A program made the position numbers and the translations under genes. DNA of 64,000 nt from NCBI GenBank assembly GCA_914767715.1, contig OU612073.1, positions 744,001 to 808,000 of the forward strand. Reading direction: 5' to 3'. Shown here one piece after another: positions 1-14,100 of this stretch (within the stretch, counting starts at the first letter, position 1; each line of letters starts with the position of its first letter). The notes under the pieces are model-generated. The model had not been told where the DNA came from. It saw only the letters and a program-made list of their open reading frames with translations, and searched no databases. The DNA comes from Membranipora membranacea (taxonomy: Eukaryota; Bryozoa; Gymnolaemata; Cheilostomatida; Membraniporidae).

Positions 1-3000
1 TAACTTCGCCGCTTGCCTTGCTGCGTGCTGAGAGTAAACGTTTGATCATGCAGGCACCATCATATACAGTGTTCAATAATCTCATGTCAAGTTTGTGACC
101 CCCACACTATCCAGAGTTTATATATATATCACTTTATTTTTATATGATAACAACCGTAGACAGAGATTGTATGACCAGCATGTAAAACCAACACAATCAG
201 GTCCAAGGAACTAGTGTCTGAAAAAAACACCAGCCTCATTAACAGTGACATAACAGAAAATAAATATAACATAAGTAAGTACTTACCACTGACGAGGTCT
301 AGTTTATCCTGAGAGTAGATCCAGGAATGAATACATCTGATTATGAGCTGGCTACTGGACTCGTGTACTCCTCTAATTATATACTATCAGAGGAAGAGAG
401 AACAATCAATATTATGTCCAAACAGCGATGTTAGAAAATTAAGCGGAGCACTGCGAGTGTAATCCTCGATATACAAAACATTATCAAAGCTTGCCTGATC
501 AACACACGCCAAAGTGAAGGAATATCAAGTTCCTGCTTTTTACTTGATAAACTGAAGATTATACATCATAATATTCACATAGCAATCGATTAACTCAATG
601 GATTTCCCAGTCTATATAAGCTTATTGACTAATCATCATTGGGATTTCCATTCAATGCTTCACACATACACTATTCAAGTGAAGCTCCCTGACCTTGGAT
701 AAGATTACTAATAGTCATCAATAACTTCCTCTGACTATTTCATCAGATTATTTCATAGCAAAACTTTAGATTGTGTGATTTATAAAATCTCTACATACAG
801 GGTTTTCCACATACCTTTTTGGCTACGTTAGAGAGAGTGTCCATGCCGTTACGTCTAAGCTCGGGCAGCGTCGAATGACAGCACAACATTGTAAAGTTGA
901 ATAGAAGGCGACTGTTAGCCATCGCTCGACTACTTGGTGTGTCATAGGATAGATTGCGTAGGATGTTAGAGACCTGCAAATAATATAACCAACATATCAG
1001 ATAGCAAACTAGAATATACGGGCATTTGACATATGGCAGGCATTTCTCCAAAAATAGAAGATTTGAATATTTATTTCTTCTTCAATGCACAATCTAACGG
1101 TAGGCGTTAAATGATGACATTCCGCATTTCTATTTACCAACAAATTATCACATGTTTACCAAGAGTTGTCATCGATACCAATGAACTCCCTCTCTTCATT
1201 GAGACAATGACAGATGGTAAAGACAAAAGAGTTTATATATAAAATAAATATATAGTCAGACCTGCTGTATTCGTGTGAAGACTGGATTGTTACTATGAGT
1301 TAGCTCACTACCCAGGTGTAACACCTCACTCCCTAGTAGTGATTGTCTCCCCTCTCCTCCTGATGACTCCTCTACCTCCTTCAGGTAATATTGTCGGTCG
1401 AGCTGCCGGTGAAGAGGATGTGATATCATGTCTAGTAAGGCAGAGCCGTACTCTATACTGTGATGTTCTAACGTCTCATACCAGAACTAGAAAGAGAGAA
1501 TAAATCAACCATAAAACATCTAGAGAAAAACTGATATGTGCTCTCATAGGGGTGTAGGGTAATATTCTCAATTTATCTTTTATACAGGATAGATTACATG
1601 TGTTGATGTAATCCTCAGTAATACTCATTGACCTGAGAGAGGATATGTGAATAACTATCCATCAGGCTTCTAAAAGCAGTGATATACATGTTGTATGTAT
1701 AAATCATAGAGCTATCTATGGTATAAATATACAAGATCGCACAAGTCACACATCATTCCAGCTCATCTTATCTTGGATTCTGAAACATCTGCATTATTTA
1801 ATCAACGGAAGGCCTGATAACCTATTCTTACAGTAAAATAAAAACATCCCCAATCTCGTATTATATATTGTAGAATTCCCCCACCTGACAGAGAGGCACA
1901 TACCTTGATGATGGTGAGGTGTTTTTTGGAGAGACATCATCTTACAAAACAATGATGTTGACCAGAGCATCAAAACAAAACTCCCAGTTGTTTTTAAACT
2001 AGTGTTGGTGTTGCCTGCTGCTAACCCTTTCAGACACCCTTTATCTGAACTATCTTACTTCAATTCATTTGCATTCAGACAGTAGTTCATCAAAGATACT
2101 AAATACTCCTATAATAGGTGTTGAATCATCCCCAGGCACCTCTGCAGAATGAATCATGAGTGAATACCTTATCCTAGTACCCACTTCCTACTAATAACCA
2201 CTTTCCTGTGTAGGATTACAAGCTACTTATTATTATAAGTACGTATACAAATCTGAGCTATGCGGAGGATTTCACATACCTTTGTAAAATTGCGTCTAGT
2301 TTTCGGGTACCATTCCTTGTGATATAGAGGTTCAAGGTCTGATTGCTCTGTGAATAATCCTATATGAGCCAGTAATAAATCTATTAGCTGAGGTCGCTTC
2401 ATTAACTTCAGGGAGTTGCTGCTCTCCGTCGACAGTATACAGCAAATATTCACAGCAAAGTCTACTTCGTTCGGCAGCCCTGTATGTAGAGAATGCTGGA
2501 TTATAATATGATGTACTATTCTTATTGTGAATATATTATCACAGAGTAAGTATCCTTACTCTGTGATATTATATTATAGTCGAGTGCTTCTAATTGAGGC
2601 CACAGTTTAACAGAATGGCACACAGTGTCTATTGAGTGTAACCACAAACCTGATATAAGATTACATCTTAACACAGAGTATACAGTAGAGGCACTGCGCA
2701 CAGTTAGTCACTCATTGTAATTCTAAACTGTCATGTTCTGCAGTTTAGTTCGGAGCTGAGACACATCACAAACATAAAACTGAGGTTCTCACATCATGGC
2801 ATTGACAATGACTGTACAAGCACTAGTTTAGATGAGAGGATTTCGTTATAAAGTCTATGGGAGGATTTACAACCAATGTTACATCAGAGTGGCTGTGTTG
2901 ATCAGACGGTCATAACAAATCCCTCGTCCCGCTCTAGTAGCCTTACAGTGGACTGATACATGTAGTCCTATGAACTCTTATCACAAAACAAGCTAATACT

Positions 3001-6000
3001 AACACTAACATACAACTGTCTCATGGTGTCATGTTGACATAATTGACATAAGCTTTGCATGCTACGCTACCCAAGAATCTTTGTGATGTGAATGGAATGA
3101 ATATGCCCTCTGTTGAGCCTTTATAGACTAAATAGACTACCTCAGTAATATGCAGTTGCCCTGGTTACTGAGTAGCAGCCATCACAGATGTTTTATTGTA
3201 CTCAATGGTGTGTGACTTTATCACAGTATATACAGAAAAGGGAACTACTAGTGTATACCATAAATATGCAAACTTTGATAACGAGTAAAAAAATAACTTT
3301 CATCATTTTGAGACAAAGAGAATTTTGCCTGTGGGTCTTGTCAACATGGTCTACCAGTGAAGGGCCGGGAATGGATGACAATCCTGGTGTGACAGACAAT
3401 ATTGAGGCTATATTTATAATGAAAAGACATTTTGAATATTCTAAACTGGCTGAGCATAGGCCCCTCGTGAGCGCCACCATAGTGAGGGGTGAGAGAGGAT
3501 AATACTTCTCAGCTAAGCGAGTATTACCACTCACATAGTAAAGTGAAGGGGTAGGCCTAATACTGCTCACTCACCTGATAGTAATGATTTCTCTAGTCTC
3601 TCATACTGATTAGGTAGAGCTAACCTATCACTAAGACCCGTCTGTTGTCTGTCTCCGTATCGTATATTGTGTTGTCTGTAGTTATACTTGACGGGTACCT
3701 GATGTACGAGTATACGAGAGTTCTTAGATCCTCGAGGTCCGGAGTCCTCATCCTCCGGGTGATCGGGGTCGTCTCCGTGTATAAATACTCGCTCATATAA
3801 GTACAGGTATCTACAACGGCGAGAGAGGAAAATACACTTACTATAGTCAACTCACCGAGTACACACACAATACAGACAGAGGTGATTAATGTTAGTTATA
3901 TGAGAAGTATTTATTATTAGACTGAACAGTTTAGTTGGATGAGTAAACTATCAACTCATGTAGAGAACTAATGACTGATTTAAAGTCGTGGGAGGGAAGA
4001 TGAAATGTTTATTCATAATTCCCATCAACATGAATTCACTACGCTGTGTCAGTGGCGAACATTCTGACAGCAACAAACTAGTTAAATGACAGTGAGCGGC
4101 TTACAGAACGCCAGATTTGCTGTCACAATTTTTGGTCACTGCGAAAGATTGTGGTGACCAGCCCACTAATTTTATAGTTGCGGCCAGTTTGACAGATTGT
4201 AAATACTGGACTGTTGGATGTAATTGACAGATCGTTTGTGATCAGAGATCTTATTGCAAAAAAACCTTTTGCTTTATTTGGATCACTGTCTTAGTATTCA
4301 AGGTATTTGACTGTTACATCCAGATAATGTAGGGAAAATCGGTATGCACTGTTTTCTCTAGGGACTGGCAAATCATTCATGTTTTATAGAGAGAAAAGTC
4401 GCTGTGCTGCAGCGTGCTCAGAGATAACTGATGTTCATTCAGAAGCGCAGCTGAGAATGAAGTACAGTATGATTTTATCGAGCCCAGTGCCACAGTGACT
4501 GTGGAAGTAGACCGAATAAAATCATCAAGAGTAGTTCCCTTCACATGTTTGATTGACCTACTACTGATATCTTTGTGAGAAGTATATGCTCCACAATCTT
4601 CCACAAACCTCACAATAACTCTTTATTTTCAGTGAAATTATGAAAAAACTTCAAATTTTTGCTTTGGACTATCACCATTCTCAATAACTTAGGTCATGAA
4701 CATACATAGGAGTAAAAGGAAGCTTAATGCTCACAAAATGGTACAGCCAGTAACACAACATACCTCATGTAGATCTGTTTGAGGGCCAGCTCGGCGTTGG
4801 CACATGCTTCTGGGAAGTTGAATAACTCCAGCGGAATCTTATGCCACAACCTTTTATCACAAACCTATAAAGAAAATAAATAATCAAATACAGAGCATGG
4901 TGAATGTGTAGAGCTCCTTCCAACAAACACCCAGCTCTCTGATCTCTCAGCACTACTCAGATAGGCTTATAGTCTCCCCACCCTACTCTGAGACACTTAG
5001 ACACTGTGAAGGTCGCTCTGGATTAAAAACATGATAATAACCAGCAGATCCTTATCGATTGAGTACAGAGGAAACCTCACAAGGTGTGCAGGTGTTTACA
5101 TTGACTGACCGCAGCTGGGGATGACTGGGCCCCTAAGCCCCAGATAGTCTGGAGTTACAGATCTTAGTTTGTTCGCTGACTTTGTGTGGTTCGTGATCAG
5201 GAGGATGATAAAATAGTTAAAAGTTATTATTTGACTATGATCTATTTGTCTCCCCTCTATCTATATACATTACAGACTAAATACTGTCACCTACTATCTA
5301 CAAAAGCTGACAGAATGTTGTTTATCAGCTGCTACCCGAATATACATAGGTAAACTATTATCTCTTTACATGTAGGGACCTATAGTATTTTCCCGAATCC
5401 CAATTTGCTAGAGAAAGCGCAAAAACAAATATGGGGATAATTTTAGTGTCAATTCTGACAGTATCAAGTAATCAAATTCCTTGTTCACCTCACATTGCTA
5501 TGTGAAGGCCAGCGCTGGTGAAAATATGATGTGTGCTAAACCCAAAACATCTCTCTGACTGACCGAGCTTCGTAACCACTGCAGATAAAGGCCCCCCCCC
5601 AACAAATCTGCTTAGATATATCCGAAATAACTACCACTGCGCAGTTTCTTCTTCTGCCAAATTATAACCAAAGTTAGAGGAAAATACAGTTAAGATGACC
5701 CCTCAATACACTATTACTCACATGATGGAATCCTCCGTGTTTGACTACCAGAGAGTAGAGTAGATAAAGGTCTATATGCTGTCCAGTAACACTGGGTAAG
5801 CCATTGAATGGTGTACTACAAAAACAGAACACAATATCAGAGGCATCATATGACGCGTACATGTTAACTGAGGATTGAGTCGAGTCAATCTTCAAATTAC
5901 AAAGTCTGGATCACAGGCTCACTAAGAAATGGAGATACTGTATGGAATATAAGGTATTTAAGCATTAAACAACAAGTGAGATGTTCTGCTGTCAACATCA

Positions 6001-6528
6001 GGAGGCCATATGGCAGTTGTCATCCAGATACCCTGCATTGAGGAATGGAGCCAGAACCAAGAGGACTAGCATTGCAGGATGGTTAATATTTTACTCAATG
6101 AATGAGTAATGTGTAATCTTCACAGCTTTAAACCTCAAATGGATTGATTTGATTGGTTGGAAAGAGAAATTACTACTATATGATACTATGCTGATAACCA
6201 AACAATGAATGGTATTAGAAAAGATGGGGAAAGCCCCTCGTATTAATCATCGTTTTTCGTAGTAATTTATAGAGCATTAGCAACTGGAACACTATCAGGC
6301 AGTTGGCACAACATGATTTCTTGATCCTCTTCTTATGAGGATCAGATACCAAACACCATGCCATTCACTATTTGTAATATTTGAACGTGAATAATAATAT
6401 TGTGGCTGAAATAACGCTTACCCACGATCACGGTGGAACTGGAAGAGTTCTTTCTGGAATCTCTCTCTATCCTGTGAATATGTGTACGGGTCACGCCCGA
6501 GGTATTTCTCGTTCTCACTCGCCATCAT
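1..6528 (-). CDS. ARID2: ARID2 (BAF200) homologue, 5' part of gene, about ten exons, partial
   Basis: Subunit of the PBAF SWI/SNF chromatin remodeller, acting in the nucleus. Exon models (minus strand, in order): 6422-6528 (start ATG at 6528; an ATG five bases upstream runs straight into a stop), 5722-5815, 4764-4864, 3575-3810, 2280-2479, 1262-1486, 815-973, then less certain 287-383, 189-217 and 106 to the window edge. All junctions are GT-AG and the phases of the first seven join without a break. Exons 1-4 encode the ARID DNA-binding domain: FQKELFQFHRDRG, then TPFNGLPSVTGQHIDLY, then FNFPEACANAELALKQIY, then a YLYLYERVFIHGDD stretch. Exon 5 begins at GLPNEVDFAVNICCILS and exon 7 carries VSNILRNLSYDTPSSR, both matching the conserved armadillo-like region that follows the ARID in ARID2 and not ARID1. 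The remaining middle and C-terminal part lies beyond position 1. Between exons 7 and 8 about 20 expected residues are missing, so a short exon in 384-814 may have been overlooked. Confidence 0.85.
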
Positions 6529-9500
6529 CACATCTCAGCCTGTGCAGGAAAAAATGATTAAAAGAAAAGGATGAACAGTCAGTCAGGACAATACCTATAT
6601 TCATTAAATCATGGTGAAACACTAAACTGTGCTGCAGAATGGCACGATCAATTTTGGTCAGCTCAGACATGGGAATCTTGGTGGAATCTGTTGTGACTCG
6701 GCATCATTCGGGCTAGCTGAAGTCAGCTGTTTAAAGGAAAAGTCCTAACCTAGGTCATTAGCTTTATGCATGCTGAGATGAGATACAGAAAAGGTGTAAT
6801 GGTGCATATAGGCCTCGGCCCTTAGATGACCTGTGGAAAGAACATTGACCTTTCATTTTGGGCGTCGGGTCAAATTCCGAAAAAAAGTAACCCTGCGAAA
6901 AGTACAGAACAACAATGATCGCAGATGGAGCGCCTTCACAAGCATGCCAAGTAGACAACCACATTCAATCAAACAAGATTTTCACTTCGGACCACAAATC
7001 TTAAGTAGGCCTAGAGCCCGCGAGCGCGAGTAGCGATTTCCAATGACATGAGTCTGTCAGACTGTGTTATATCCTCCGGTAACTGGACCAGATGAGTGTG
7101 TGCGTCCCAGTCTGAACCATCACATCGCTGAATTGGAATGAATGATCGGACTGGTGACTGGTCAGAGAGTGACTGCAGCATCAGCAGTTATAGTAAGAGG
7201 ACAGTGGACGTGGTTACTGAACTCTCACTCAATCAATCACAACAACAATCCTAGGAGTTAGAACTACTTTGATCTGACCAAATCCTTGCACTGACATATA
7301 TATTATCTATTAGCAATATATATATATATATATATATTACTTAATGTTATATGTCATTTATTCAAGCTAAGACTCACACACACACACAGAGTCACAGTCA
7401 GACAGAATATACAGAGCTGAGGTGAGAGTCAGGTCAAATGATGTGTATTTTTACATGAGCTTTAATCGCCAAGACAACTATATCATAATACTACTATGGC
7501 ATAGGTAGGTAGCAAATGAATGAATGGACAAAATATCATAAAATCATGAAGTCCAATGATGAATTGATATATCTCATATTTATTATTATTACTATTACCA
7601 GTCATTTCATGAGAATTGAGGGCAGCCATTACTAAAAAATTCAAAATGGTGGACAAATAAAGCTTTATGGTGTAAGTTGATGCTCATAAACAGTGTAGGA
7701 GCCATTGAATTACCTTTAACTTCCAAAATCAGTAGAAAGGGCACGCGCCTGACAATGAATCTCTCCAACTTCAATTTATCCGCCTCAGCTAACCACTGTT
7801 GATGCTAATTCCTTGGTTTGTCTACAGAAATCCTATTTTATGAACAGTGATTGATAAGCTTCCAAAGAGGAGAGGTAACAAAGCAAGCAACGACAGCCAG
7901 AACCCAATTGTTGCGATAGGGGGATACCATTATTGGAATTTAGATGGAGCTTTTGAGTTTCTAGGTCAAACATGGATGCGCCCATCAAAGTGAAACTACT
8001 AATGGACAGGCTCATTCACTCATTTAGGAAAACTGAGTACTCCTTAAATAATACATGCACACATGGCAACAACATTGCTTTGATTATTGTTTGCTACCAT
8101 TACTGCCGACTGTGATGAGTTGAAGTGAACAGGTGTGGCAAGTGTTTGTGCAAGCAGTTTTTTGTGCATTTATTTGTCCTTTATCAAAGACAGGACAGGA
8201 GATTGACTCAAGACCTCCTGGCCTTGGCATTATGATTGTTGATTGATTGATTGGGATCTCACATTACATGACTATTTGGTTTGCAATTGTCATATATCAA
8301 CCACACTAAAACACTGATACTAGACTTTAGCTAAGTAAATGTATGTAAGTAAGTAGCAGGGGCCTGTTAATTGGCAGTTGCTTACAGTTGCAGTGATGGG
8401 CATGCTGATGTTGCTGCATAATTATTTGTTGGCAGCAAGGAGTCACTCAGTTAGCAGTAGAAGTAGATAAAAAAAGTCACAGTGAGCTCCCTTCCATAGG
8501 ACTACATACACAACAGTACTGAATTTCCCAACTTTGGGCTTTGTGTGTGGATGGTGGAATAGAATCATCAGGCCATACTGATTGCTTGACTGTTTACAAA
8601 TTGTTTTTTTTTTCTTTAACTTAATTGAATTAGACTAATAGGGAAATAATACAATTCCCTGCCTCCTCAGCTATGAAATACTCTCTAGTCTAAACCTCCC
8701 CCCACACAGATAATGATGGTATATTTATCCAAAAGTGCCCGTGATGTGGACGGTTTGGATTAAGTTGAAGGTAAGGTAAGGAAAACACTAGTAGTGGAGA
8801 ATGAAATAATAAGATAAAATCATAATCCCATTCCCTAGCCTTTTCCTGTTTGTTGTTGGCTGTCGCAATTATAAATAGTTTCTTATCCATTTCAATAAAT
8901 AAGAAGAAATGTTGAGAAATGGAATAGTATGCATGAAATTGCCACTCTTTGAGCTTACAATACAGAACCCAGGGTCCAAAATTACAGAAGGCCCCAATAG
9001 CCCTGCATGTATGTAAAACATCTGAAAGTAGAAGGACCTTCTCTCTTCTACTTAGGTACATCCTGTGGTGGGACATCGATGAACTTGCCGAACTTGGATC
9101 AGTCCATGCCAAACTGCAAGCTGGGTTCTCATTATTTTCAAGTTTTTCATTTTATTCACAATTTGTTATGGCCGTTTTGTCTGTCAGTCCCCAATTGGAG
9201 ACCCTGGTAACAACAAGCCCATTGAGTCTTATATAATTCAAAATCTTTCCTTGATATGACATATATATATCGATCATATCTAGGTTCTCTCTGTTTAGCC
9301 TATGTGATCTCAGTCAGAGCATTACTGTTGACCCTTATTCATTTCCTGTTGCGGAGGTGTTTAAGGACTTTTGTCATCTATGGTCATCTACCTTTGCCTT
9401 TTACAGCACAAGGCAGCCTTTTCTTAGCTGGTGGCTTCATGTGGCGTACATTTGTAGTGTCTGCCCTTGACATTCAAAATTCTTGGATTGATTTTATGCG

Positions 9501-11155
9501 CCAGAAGACGAAAATAATGCCACCATTCTTGACATTGAAATTTGGTCGGGAGGATGGTGCAGGGCTATATATCGCCCCATTTCCCAGCCAGAATTGAGAA
9601 GAGCAACAGTCTGATGCTAAAGACATGTCTAAAATAGTCTCAGGATTCAAACATAATGTGGAAGTTGCCTCCTCATACCCAGAGAGGGAATAACCCATTA
9701 TAATGTGTATGGATGAAAGAGTAAGACGCATACATTTCTGTACAAACAGAACTGTAATTTGGCCTTACTTTTGTTTGTTCTTACAAAAATTTGTCGTTTA
9801 GCAGGTTTGTAATCATCTAAAAGGTAAATCAAGGTTTACAGTTTTTTGTGGAGTAGTTTCATACCTATCCTTGATGTCGTTTTCTGATAACATTATCTCT
9901 GTAGGTAAGGTTTCTTTTAAATAATTCAAAGTTCCCAGACCCTTGCCCATGATTAACATTCAAAACACAACAGTTAATGTACTGCAGTATTGAAATGTAA
10001 ATATCTCCATTTTTGCTTTTAATAGCAATCACAAATTTGAATATTTTCCTACAGTTAGATTCTTGGTAGTTCAAACAAAGTAACTGATTTCAGGTAATGA
10101 GGATAAAACTTGATCTCTGATGTCTTTGCTGTTTGTACATCTCATCGCAGTTTAGTCAGGCTGTAGCAACCTTCACGTCTCAGACTGGGAGATCAGCCCC
10201 AGCTGGCCACCAAATGACAAAATCAAGAAGTCGCCTAATTTTGACCATCATGCGGTTTGATGTTAAACACCCTGGGTGGTCATATGAATATTGTGACTTC
10301 CAAAGATGATGACTTGTCACTGGCTATAGGGCTTTTTCTATGTAGACTGATACCGGTTTTAAACTTGAAGACAGGACTTTCACAAGTGATCCATTTTCAA
10401 AACTACTAATTTTTATGGTATAACACATGTGTTATTTTTAGAAACCAGTCATTAAATTTCATGTTCAATTATTTCAGAGCAAAGTACATCAATGTGATAC
10501 TAGCAAAGATTATAAATACTTGATACTAGTATCTGCGAGAATTAATCAGACATAGCTGTGGTCAGTTATATCATCTGATGAGCTGTGGGAGGGACTAGGA
10601 GTGACCAATCAGATGTAGAGTCTGATACTGTCAACCAATCACAGTTCATTATTATATATGGCCCCTCCATATTACTAACACTATTATGTGAATGGGTTAT
10701 CTGCATGTGGAGACCGTCTCTAGCCACAGATCACCCCACAGCTTCTCTCTGTCAGGTAGGGATAGCATCACCCCACAGCTCATATACTCACTACGGGGTA
10801 TGGTTCATGTATACTTTAATTATTATGTTCCAACTTAACTTTTGTCTCCAGCATTGAAGTAAATTAAATTAAAAGTTCAAATATTACTCGACAGAGATTG
10901 TAATTTTTGTTAAGTTAATTCTTTGTAGTCATGTAGATCAGCCTCCTCAGACTGTTGTTTTGTTACGGTATTTGCTTGAGGACCCTGTGCTCGGAGTATA
11001 TTACCCGTCGCTGATTGTGTTTGCATGTATATGAGTACTGTAAAGCTCACTGATGCCTATATAATGTTTCATCAAACTTCTTAGTGTTTTTTTATATATG
11101 CTGTGAAATTTGAATCTGTGTTGTATTTTTGTTTCAGTTAAAAGTTTGAGTTACG
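6529..11155. other. Intergenic region between ARID2 and lipase A (divergent promoters)
   Basis: No gene model could be supported here. The two flanking genes are transcribed away from each other, so both promoters should lie in this stretch. It contains a TA dinucleotide microsatellite at about 7315-7338, a short CA run near 7376-7388, and small open frames (for example 8690-9112 minus and 9256-9597 plus) with no recognisable domain, splice context or conserved motif. The bases just before 11156 are a plausible 5' UTR for lipase A, but no TATA box or initiator could be assigned with confidence. Confidence 0.5.
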
Positions 11156-14100
11156 ATGGGTTCCCTAACCGTTCTCTTGGTCTGTCAGCTGTTTTTGTCT
11201 CAGGCTGCCGGCTCAGACCTGAATAACATAATACACCAGTATAGAGAATACTTGTCAAAGTCACACAACAATGAACAGCTGCACATGAACACACCGGGGG
11301 TAGACCCAGAATGCAACATGAACTTTGTGAGTTATCTCGGCATACAATGGAGTTTGATTTGCTTCTAAGCTGTATTGTCACAGCAATTTATCAACCAGGT
11401 TTAAATTTTCCTCATTTTAGCAGAACAAACAATTTTTAATCTTTTTGGCTATTTTTGAGCGAAAGGATGATATCAAATATATTATCAGTCCAATTTTTAA
11501 TCTGGCTAATATAACTAGTGAATTAGCAAAATTTTAAATCCGATGCAGGTTATTATTACAGTGATTAGGTCAATAACATAAACTGTGAAAATAAATCATG
11601 GTAGCTACATCTGATACGATGACATAGTAAGGGAACCCATAGGCTCTGAAAAATGACGGGTGGCTCATTGTAACCCCAACTCATCAATTTCACAAGTGTA
11701 TGACCAGGAGGTAACTTACCCTCTGATTGTCCCTCCCCCCCATACCCCGAGGTACCCTCGCCTGGGGCCATCCAGGTTAGTCACCAGCATATCTGTTTCC
11801 CTGCAGACAGATGCGTAGTGATGTCCTCTTTTTGCTTACTAATCTCACAACTTCCTCACTGTGTGTGTATGAATCTTACAGTGTCAGATCAGTAACTATC
11901 ATGGCTATAAATGTGAGGAATATCTGCATCGAGTTGAGACAGACGATGGATTTCTACTCACACTCCACAGGTGACTTGTACAATACTTTTGTTTACCGAA
12001 CGTTTCAATATTTGAATACTGAATATGCGTATGTGTGTTATTTGTATGTCTATGGTAGTAACTCTTACTTGTCTGCCTCTTCTCTGTTGAACTGTTGAAA
12101 ACCTAAATAAATAAATATTGACCGTATGGTAAAACTCCTTATAACTTTTTATTTGCTGTTTTGATTTCTGGCGTTTTCCATGGCAGCTGTACTTAAAAGA
12201 TCCGTGTTTATAAGTGATCCTATAACGACTCCCACAATATGTGTTAAACGTAACATCAGACAGGTTTGTTAAAACCATGTAATTCGATATACCGGATAAA
12301 AACTTTTATCTATCATAAAATATCCCGCTGGCATGTTTGCGAATTTGGTTATTGTATATCTCATTCTCAGCCTCTTTCATGATTAACATCTTTTATTATA
12401 AATTTATTATGATATATATTCAATATATTATATATATATTGTTTTATATTATAAAAGTTTATTGAGTTTTTTATATGTTATATTATAGACTAACAGGTAG
12501 AAAAGGTGAGAAGAGTAACTCCACACGGCCGCCTGTGTTTGTACAGCACGGACTACTCTGTGACAGCACGTCGTGGATACTGAATCTTCCTAACCAGTCT
12601 CTGCCGTTTGTTCTCTCAGACGAAGGGTTCGATGTCTGGGTCGCTAACAGCCGAGGTAACACTTACTCAAGAGCACATAAAACACTCAAACCTGATACTG
12701 ATGCATTCTGGGCTTGGAGGTGAGTGCGCATAGAAATAAAAAAACTATATGTGAGAAAGAAGCACTTATGATATTGATTTGATAATTGACACGCATAGAT
12801 AGCAGCAAACCTGCTGGGTTTGTTACCGTTATTTTATAACCAGCGTCATGAGTCTGGTAGTTGTCATAGCCCTACTGATGATAATCTGTTATGAAATAAG
12901 TCTAGCCTCTGCTAAAGCCGTCTCTACTGACTGATTATTGAAATATTTAATAATTATACGCCTTCCATCAACACCCAATGGCAGGAAATAGTCTAGTTAT
13001 TTCCCCTCCCAAAACAAGAAAAAAATTTAAACTTTGGTACAGCGCTGTTTGCAAACAAATTAAAAAATAAGTGTATTACCAACAAACAATCGCGAAGCCA
13101 AAGTCTCCAATTTATACAATGAAGCTAAGGCAATTGAGTATGATTGAACATTTTTAGAATCTCATTTGAAATTCTTACTCAACCCTTAGTGGTATATGTA
13201 TTATATAAAACTTCAATTTGAAATTTGCATAGCTGATCCGCATTTTTCTGGTCGAAGAATGAATTGATCAGCTCTCAGAAACATATCCTGGTATCACAAT
13301 TTGATAAACTCATATTCATTTCATTTTATCAGTGAAAATGAACGTTGAGTTGTGGTAAACAAACCATTATCTTATAGGTCAGATATAGAATGGTGCATGT
13401 GGGAGTGTACTATTACATGGCATCAGGTCATAAACTGGTATTTATCACCAAAAAGTCGGCCGCAAAATAGGCTGCTCTAGAGACCAAACTAGGAAGTATA
13501 ATGAATCATAGAAGTTATCAAACATATTGTTGCTCCAACCACCCCCAGCCTCCTGTCCTGGTTTAGCGTCACAATCATTCTTCTCCTATCGTGGAGAAAT
13601 TTCACCTGGTCACCAGTCAACCATCAATCAGTTCAGTGCAGATTGTTTTTATTATTTAGGTTTGATTAAACTAAATTTTAGATACACATTTTCATAAATT
13701 GAAATAACTCGTATATTTTTGCGAACAAATTGAAGTGGATTGCTAACAGAACATAACTGATTGTGAAGCACACGTATATCATATAAATCCCAGCTAATTA
13801 CACAAATACGGTTAAAATTTCTTAGGTTCTCTTAAGAAATAATGGCATATTTTATATATTTCACAAAAAGTTGATATAAAAATTCTCTCATGAATATGGA
13901 TTTTGTGTAAATGAGCTGCAATTTACAGGCCAAAGAGTGAAATCATTATTTTTATCTATGCTATGATTATAAGGGCAGTTATTGTTATTGTTGCTCAGAA
14001 GAGTATTATTTGTTATTGTAACTTAGCTGAGTGCTGCTGATATGGCAGATTCATTTCAGTTTATCAGCACAGAACAATCGGGTATTGTGGTAAACAACAT

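Noticed and set aside
8690-9112. 140-residue minus-strand open frame, and overlapping plus-strand frames at 8949-9236
   Set aside because: No family motif, no supporting splice pattern, and opposite strands are open over the same bases; most likely chance.
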